From Streptomyces sp. GS7 (GTDB lineage: Bacteria; Actinomycetota; Actinomycetes; Streptomycetales; Streptomycetaceae): a stretch of DNA of 64,000 nt. Under the pieces are notes generated by a model. That model was not told where the DNA came from. It did no database searches and worked only from the letters and a program-made list of their open reading frames with translations. A program made the translations under genes and the position numbers. Positions 59,540-64,000 of the stretch are shown here, in pieces (the stretch's first letter is position 1; the number at the start of each line of letters is the position of its first letter). The stretch covers positions 5,387,501-5,451,500 of the forward strand of contig NZ_CP047146.1 of the NCBI RefSeq assembly GCF_009834125.1. The letters are read 5' to 3'.

Positions 59540-60985
59540 TCAGGCCACCGGCACCGGGTAGGTCGGGTACTCGACCCCGGAGACGTGCTGGACGACCCGG
59601 ATGACCTGGCAGGAGTAGCCGAACTCGTTGTCGTACCAGAGGTAGAGGATCGCGTTGTCGCCGTCGACCTTGGTGGCTCCGGCGTCGACGATCGAGGCGT
59701 GGCGCGAGCCGATGAAGTCGCTGGAGACCGCGTCCGGGGCGGTGGTGAAGTCGATCTGGCGCTTGAGCGGCGAGGTCAGCGACACGTTGCGGAGGTAGTC
59801 GTGGACCTCCTCGCGGGTGGTCTCGCGTCCGAGGCGGAGGCTGAGGATGGCGATCGAGACGTCCGGCACCGGGACGCGGACCGAGCTGCCTGTGATCGTC
59901 GCCTTGAGGTCGGGCAGCGCCTTGGCGACCGCGGAGGCCGCACCGGTCTCGGCGATGACCATGTTGAGCGGCGCGGAACGGCCACGACGGTCCGACTTGT
60001 GGTAATTGTCCAGCAGGTTCTGGTCGTTGGTGAACGAGTGGATGGTCTCCACGTGACCGCGCAGGACGCCGTACTCGTCCGCCATCGCCTTCAGCGGCGG
60101 CACGATGGCGTTGGTGGTGCAGGAGGCGCAGGACAGGATCTGCTCGTCCGGCTTGATCGTGTCGTGGTTGACGCCGTGCACGATGTTCGGGACGTCGCCC
60201 TTGCCCGGCGCGGTGAGGACGACCTTGTCGATGCCGGGGCGCAGGTGGCGGGACAGGCCCTCGCGGTCGCGCCACTTGCCGGTGTTGTCGATGAGGATGG
60301 CGTCCTTGATGCCGTACGCCGTGTAGTCCACCGACGTCGGGTCGTCGGAGTAGATCACCTTGATCTCGTTGCCGTTGGCGATGATCTTGCTGTTCGCCTC
60401 GTCGACGGTGATCGTGCCCTGGAACTGCCCATGGATGGAGTCCCGGCGGAGCAGTGAGGCGCGCTTGATGATGTCCTGGTCCCCGCCCCCGCGCACGACG
60501 ATGGCGCGCAGCCGCAGGCCGTTGCCGGAGCCGGCCTTCTCGATGAGGAGGCGGGCTATGAGGCGGCCGATGCGGCCGAAACCGTAGAGCACGACGTCGC
60601 GCGGCTCGCGGCACTCGATCTTGTTGGCACCCGTGGCGCCCGCGACGGCCTCGGCGGTGAACTCCTCCACCGCCAGACCGCGGCCGTCGGTCTTGTACGT
60701 CGCGGCGAGCATGCCGATGTCGATCTGCGAAGGGCCGAGATCGAGCGCGGCGAGGGCCTGCAGGAACGGCAGCGTCTCGGTGACCGAGAGCTCCTCGCCG
60801 GCGATCTGCCGGGCGAATCGGTGGGTCTTGAGAATGCTGACCACCGACTTGTTCACCAGGGAGCGGCTGTGCAGCAGGACGGTGACATCCCGCTCCCGGT
60901 GCAGCTTCCCGATGATCGGGATCATCGACTCCGCGATCTCCTCGCGGCTCTTCCAGTCAGTGAACGAGTCTTCGTTGACAGTCAC
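59540..60985 (-). CDS. Long-type glyceraldehyde-3-phosphate dehydrogenase
   Basis: The product has 481 residues from GTG 60985 (only a weak GAAAGA upstream). The catalytic core starts near residue 130 with VVLYGFGRIGRLIARLL and has the active site SCASCTTN, with Cys nucleophile, and WYDNEFGYSCQVIRV at the end. About 125 additional N-terminal residues (LHRERDVTVLLHSRSLVNKSV and TETLPFLQALAALDL) are helical and not found in the 330-residue glycolytic enzyme. Streptomycetes often carry this form as a second GAPDH. NAD/NADP choice and role (glycolysis or gluconeogenesis) are open. Confidence 0.93.
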   Translation of the reverse strand: MTVNEDSFTDWKSREEIAESMIPIIGKLHRERDVTVLLHSRSLVNKSVVSILKTHRFARQIAGEELSVTETLPFLQALAALDLGPSQIDIGMLAATYKTDGRGLAVEEFTAEAVAGATGANKIECREPRDVVLYGFGRIGRLIARLLIEKAGSGNGLRLRAIVVRGGGDQDIIKRASLLRRDSIHGQFQGTITVDEANSKIIANGNEIKVIYSDDPTSVDYTAYGIKDAILIDNTGKWRDREGLSRHLRPGIDKVVLTAPGKGDVPNIVHGVNHDTIKPDEQILSCASCTTNAIVPPLKAMADEYGVLRGHVETIHSFTNDQNLLDNYHKSDRRGRSAPLNMVIAETGAASAVAKALPDLKATITGSSVRVPVPDVSIAILSLRLGRETTREEVHDYLRNVSLTSPLKRQIDFTTAPDAVSSDFIGSRHASIVDAGATKVDGDNAILYLWYDNEFGYSCQVIRVVQHVSGVEYPTYPVPVA

Positions 60986-61199
60986 AGGTTTATCTTTCGA
61001 GCTAGGCGGCGCTCATATGCTAACCCCCCGCTGATTCGCTCGTTCAGACAGCCCCTCCCAAGCGGCACGCCCTCTCACTCCCGAGGTAGACCAGGGCGCA
61101 GTTTCTACCGACTTGCCCGATTTAAATGTTCAATTGCGCCCGCATTTACGCCACTTCGCGGCTCGTGCTCGCCGCTCAGCCGGGCCGTGCCGTCCGGAG

Positions 61200-61871
61200 T
61201 CAGGCCGTGGCGTCCGCGGTGGCGTGGCGGGTGACCGGCGGGGTGACCAGCAGGCGGGCGTGGATCCTGGGGCCCAGGCCGGCCGCCGCGACGGCGATCG
61301 CCACCGCGACGATCACGTCCGCGTGGTGCGTGACGCCGTCGAGCAGCACCTGGGCGAGCAGCGCGGCGACGATGAGGGTCAGTTTCGCGGCGATCAGCCG
61401 GGGCGCCGAGAGGACCGGTCCGGTGGACGGATGCGCCCGGCTCGCGCGGGTGCGGTGCGCCAGACGGATCTGGAGCGGGACCGTCAGCAGGACCACCAGC
61501 AGCCGAACACCCAGAGAGGCGGCGGGCTGTGCGCTGTGCGGGTCCAGCAGGCAGCCGAGCACGTAGGCGGCCACCAGGGCGCCCGCGACGATGGCCGTCC
61601 GGACGGTGACCAGCCGGGCGATGGCCCAACGGGGATCGGTGGCCTCGTACACCTGCCGGGTGAGAAGGCGGTGGGAGGGCAGCAGCAGGGGCGGGACGAT
61701 CAGCAGGATCACGGCGGTACGAAGGGCGTGCGCCCAGGCCGGCTCGGCGCCCTCTCCCATCCAGGTGAGCGCCATGACGACGCCGGCCACGGCGTAGCGA
61801 ATCCGCAGCTTCCGGGCCTCGCCGGGTGATCGCGGGACGGCCGCACGGGAGGCGTGGGGGGCCGGATTCAT
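61200..61871 (-). CDS. Membrane protein downstream of TetR
   Basis: The product has 223 residues from ATG 61871 with AAGGAG upstream. Five to six transmembrane helices (YAVAGVVMALTWMG, AVILLIVPPLLLP, AIVAGALVAAYVLGCLL, LLVVLLTVPLQIRLAHR, LTLIVAALLAQVLL and VIVAVAIAVAAAGLG). It follows the TetR gene after 70 bp in the same direction and is probably co-transcribed. No known family was recognised; a role in the TetR-sensed process is an inference. Confidence 0.83.
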   Translation of the reverse strand: MNPAPHASRAAVPRSPGEARKLRIRYAVAGVVMALTWMGEGAEPAWAHALRTAVILLIVPPLLLPSHRLLTRQVYEATDPRWAIARLVTVRTAIVAGALVAAYVLGCLLDPHSAQPAASLGVRLLVVLLTVPLQIRLAHRTRASRAHPSTGPVLSAPRLIAAKLTLIVAALLAQVLLDGVTHHADVIVAVAIAVAAAGLGPRIHARLLVTPPVTRHATADATA

Positions 61872-61941
61872 GAAGGGCTGCTCCTTCGCGGGAGGACGGG
61901 AGGAGAGGGCACCGTCGATGCGGCGGGGATGGTCGCGGCGG

Positions 61942-62604
61942 TCAGTCGTCATCGGTGCCGGTGGACGTACCGGCCGCATTGATGCCGGCGAACAGCCAGG
62001 TCAGGGCCTGGGCGAAGAGTTCTTCCGACACGCTTGAGGGGTCGAGGCGCCGCAGCCGCACCAGGCCCTGGAACAGCGCCGCGACCACGGTGGCCACGGC
62101 TTCGGCGGAGACCTCCTCGGGTGCGCCGCGCTCGGCCAGCGAGGTGCTGATCACCTGTTCCAGCGCCTGGCGGGGTTCGCGCAGCTTGGCCGCCATGGTC
62201 TCCAGCGCCTGCGGATTACGGACCGCGTACAGCCAGAACTCGGCCTGGAGCGGGGCGAAGTCGATGTCCTTGTCGGCGACGTCGATCAGCAGGCGGCCCA
62301 GCTCGGCGGCGGCCTCCCCGGTGCCCGCCTCATGGCTGTCCAGGGCGCGGGCGGCCTCCGCGATGCGGTCGTTCTGACGGTCGGACAGCAGCTCCAGGAA
62401 GAGGGCTTCCTTGCTGTCGAAGTTGGAGTACAGCGCGCCCGTGGAGAAGCCGGCGGCCTCGGCGATCTCCTCCACCGAGGCGCCGGTGAAGCCCTTGCGG
62501 GCGAAGATCCGCGCCGCCGCGTCCAGCAGCAGCGTCCGGGTACGGGCCTTGGCCTCGGCGCGGGTCAGGCGCTGGCGTCGGGGTGCATCGTGCTCGCCGT
62601 TCAT
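61942..62604 (-). CDS. TetR-family repressor of the ferredoxin module
   Basis: The product has 220 residues from ATG 62604. Helix-turn-helix IFARKGFTGASVEEIAEAAGFSTGALYSNFDSKEALF; ligand domain from residue 80 to 210, ending with a short acidic tail (TGTDDD). The start is set by a consensus promoter (TTGACA, 18 bp, TAGCCT) that ends seven bases upstream, predicting a leaderless mRNA. The spacer contains the operator ATAGCGATCACTAT, so it represses itself. It is divergent from the second ferredoxin/reductase module and probably controls it. Confidence 0.92.
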   Translation of the reverse strand: MNGEHDAPRRQRLTRAEAKARTRTLLLDAAARIFARKGFTGASVEEIAEAAGFSTGALYSNFDSKEALFLELLSDRQNDRIAEAARALDSHEAGTGEAAAELGRLLIDVADKDIDFAPLQAEFWLYAVRNPQALETMAAKLREPRQALEQVISTSLAERGAPEEVSAEAVATVVAALFQGLVRLRRLDPSSVSEELFAQALTWLFAGINAAGTSTGTDDD

Positions 62605-62611
62605 ATCGCCA

Positions 62612-62641
62612 AGGCTATTCGGATAGCGATCACTATGTCAA
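62612..62641 (-). promoter_or_regulatory. Consensus promoter of TetR gene
   Basis: Minus-strand TTGACA (62641-62636), an 18-bp spacer and TAGCCT (62617-62612), then seven bases to the ATG. It is the best sigma-70-type promoter in the window, with the operator within its spacer. Confidence 0.8.
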
Positions 62642-62680
62642 TGTTCGGATAGCGAGTACAGTTCCCATAGCGCTCGCTAT
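62618..62680. promoter_or_regulatory. Three TetR operator sites
   Basis: ATAGCG-AT-CACTAT (62623-62636, one mismatch), a half-site ATAGCG at 62649-62654 and the perfect ATAGCG-CT-CGCTAT (62667-62680). The first two are part of the direct repeat TTCGGATAGCGA at 62618-62629 and 62644-62655. TACAGT (62657-62662) could be the -10 box of the divergent ferredoxin operon between sites. Confidence 0.8.
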
Positions 62681-62769
62681 TTGAATTGCGATCGCGATGG
62701 CGGATCCCTGCGCCGTCGGCCCGCAGATGCCGGGCAGGACCGCGCCGAGCAGCGAGGAGAGGGAGAAAG

Positions 62770-63024
62770 ATGACCACGCAAGGCCCGCCGGAGACCCTGC
62801 GGCTGGTGGTGGATCTCAACCGGTGCCAGAGCTACGGACAGTGCGTCTACGCCGCGCCGGCGGTCTTCCGCTTCCACGGCGAGGAGTCGCTGGAGTACGA
62901 CTACGCACCCGACGCCGGCGCGCACCGCGAGGTGGCGCGTGCCGCGGCGGCCTGCCCCGTGCAGGCGATCACGCTGAGCGGCGCCACCGAGCCGTCGCCG
63001 CTGTCCTCGGAGCGGGACCGGTGA
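62770..63024 (+). CDS. [3Fe-4S] ferredoxin, second module
   Basis: The product has 84 residues from ATG 62770 with GAGGAGAGGGAG upstream. The ligands are Cys19, Cys25 and Cys62 (CQSYGQC, then ACPVQAI). It is a paralogue of the ferredoxin at 50774, with the same VVDLNRC beginning. Its stop overlaps the reductase start (GTGA). The partner P450 may lie beyond the right window edge. Confidence 0.95.
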   Translation: MTTQGPPETLRLVVDLNRCQSYGQCVYAAPAVFRFHGEESLEYDYAPDAGAHREVARAAAACPVQAITLSGATEPSPLSSERDR

Positions 63025-64000
63025 CCGCCATGAGCACGCCCCGCCGGGCCGACGCCGGCCGCATCGTCGTGGTGGGCGCCTCGCTGGCCGGGCTGCGCGC
63101 CGCCGAGGCGCTGCGGGACGAGGGGTTCGGCGGGGAACTCACCCTCGTCGGCGACGAGCCCCACGAGCCCTACGACCGGCCGCCGCTGTCGAAGGCGGTG
63201 CTGTCCGGCCGGCTGACCACCGACCGCATCACCCTGCCCCGGGTGCGGAACATCGACGCGCGGTGGCTGCTGGGCACCGCCGCGACCCGGCTGGACATAC
63301 CCGGCCGCCAAGTGGTGCTGGCCGACGGGCGGCGGGTGGACTTCGACCGGCTGCTGATCGCCACCGGCACCCGCGCCCGGCCGTGGCCCGACGCGGCCGG
63401 CGGCGGCCTGGCGGGTGTGCACACGCTGCGCGGCCGGGACGACGCCGACCGGCTGCGCGCGGCGCTGGCCACCGGTCCGCGCCGGGTGCTGGTCATCGGC
63501 GGCGGCTTCACCGGTGGCGAAGTAGCCTCGGGCTGCCGGGAGTTGGGGCTGGAGGTGACCGTGGTGCAGCGCGGCGCGGCCCCGCTGGCGAGCGCGCTGG
63601 GCGGCGTGATCGGCCGTGTCGCCACCGGCTGGCACCGCGCCGCCGGGGTGGACCTGCGGCTGCACACCACGGTCCGTGCGCTGGAAGGCGATGCCCACGG
63701 CAGGCTGCGCCGCGCCCGGCTGTCCGACGGCACCGCGGTGGACGCCGAGGTGGCCGTGGTCGCCACCGGCGCGCCGGCCAACACCGAGTGGCTGGCGGGT
63801 TCCGGGCTGGCCGCCGACCACCGCGGGGTGGTGTGCGACGGCGGCTGCCGGGCGCTGGGCGCCGACGGGGCGGCCGTCGAGGACGTCTTCGTCGCCGGTG
63901 ACATCGCCCGCTGGCCGCACCCGCGCTTCCCCGGGCAGCTGCTGCGCCTGGACCACTGGGACAACGCCGTGGCGCAGGCGCGGACCGCCGCGTACAACAT
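63021..64000 (+). CDS. FAD-dependent ferredoxin reductase, 3' end outside window
   Basis: The first 326 residues from GTG 63021, whose GTG overlaps the ferredoxin TGA; ATG 63030 is an alternative. Features mirror the first copy: [48 protein letters not shown] and DVFVAGDIARWPHPRF. The frame is open to the window edge. Translational coupling with the ferredoxin and shared control by the TetR repressor are likely. It is paralogous to the reductase at 50991. Confidence 0.94.
   Translation, partial: MTAMSTPRRADAGRIVVVGASLAGLRAAEALRDEGFGGELTLVGDEPHEPYDRPPLSKAVLSGRLTTDRITLPRVRNIDARWLLGTAATRLDIPGRQVVLADGRRVDFDRLLIATGTRARPWPDAAGGGLAGVHTLRGRDDADRLRAALATGPRRVLVIGGGFTGGEVASGCRELGLEVTVVQRGAAPLASALGGVIGRVATGWHRAAGVDLRLHTTVRALEGDAHGRLRRARLSDGTAVDAEVAVVATGAPANTEWLAGSGLAADHRGVVCDGGCRALGADGAAVEDVFVAGDIARWPHPRFPGQLLRLDHWDNAVAQARTAAYN

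Noticed and set aside
1..64000. tRNA, rRNA, insertion sequences and phage genes.
   Set aside because: No cloverleaf with a GGTTCGA-type arm, no rRNA-like block, and no transposase or integrase among the translated genes was seen; a covariance-model scan would be needed to be certain about small RNAs.

Overview
The window looks like a chromosomal stretch of a Streptomyces or a close relative. G+C is very high throughout, third codon positions are almost all G or C, and there are typical streptomycete genes: a chaplin, two SARP/AfsR-type regulators, a secreted GH18 chitinase with chitinase-type promoter repeats, a secreted M9 collagenase, and ferredoxin/P450 modules. No rRNA, tRNA, CRISPR array, insertion sequence or phage region was recognised. 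Gene density is moderate, with many regulator-plus-target pairs and three gene remnants, as in an accessory chromosome arm.

Layout. 1-5.5 kb: a truncated exported protein, a LURP-one-like protein, a SARP regulator (-), a small secreted protein, and a MerR regulator behind its own 19-bp-spacer promoter. 5.7-10 kb: aspartate ammonia-lyase and malic enzyme (-) divergent from a LysR regulator. 10-12.5 kb: a divergent MerR/DHA2 exporter pair separated by 24 bp, then a chaplin. 13-16.5 kb: a large SARP-NB-ARC-TPR regulator and a Rid-family protein. 16.6-18.5 kb: an Acg-like nitroreductase and a CBS protein, each preceded by a DosR/OsdR-like box. 18.9-23.2 kb: small housekeeping and accessory genes plus a truncated exporter. 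23.3-29.8 kb: a Tat-exported ferritin-like protein, a DUF362-SRPBCC fusion with an SDR reductase, and a convergent beta-propeller/helical-protein pair. This is the least explained locus and my first choice for an undescribed pathway.

30.6-34.2 kb: DUF1330, a patatin remnant and a two-subunit molybdenum hydroxylase. 35-38.9 kb: chitinase, then a cyanate detoxification operon (carbonic anhydrase, cyanase, deaminase) divergent from its LysR regulator. 39-41.6 kb: a baeRF2/Rv2629-like protein and a TetR/DUF2867 pair with clear operators. 41.7-49.3 kb: collagenase, LysR, homoserine dehydrogenase plus exporter, and a secreted phosphodiesterase. 49.7-53.7 kb: SDR and a complete ferredoxin/ferredoxin-reductase/P450 set. 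53.7-61.9 kb: GH15 enzyme, membrane proteins, a beta-lactamase-fold remnant, an AraC/MFS pair and a long-type GAPDH. 62-64 kb: a TetR regulator divergent from a second ferredoxin/reductase module that runs off the window.

A recurring theme is regulators, exporters and small proteins whose -10 box (TANNNT or close) sits 6 to 8 bases before the start codon. This predicts leaderless mRNAs for about eight genes. All functions are inferred from sequence features; no database search was possible.
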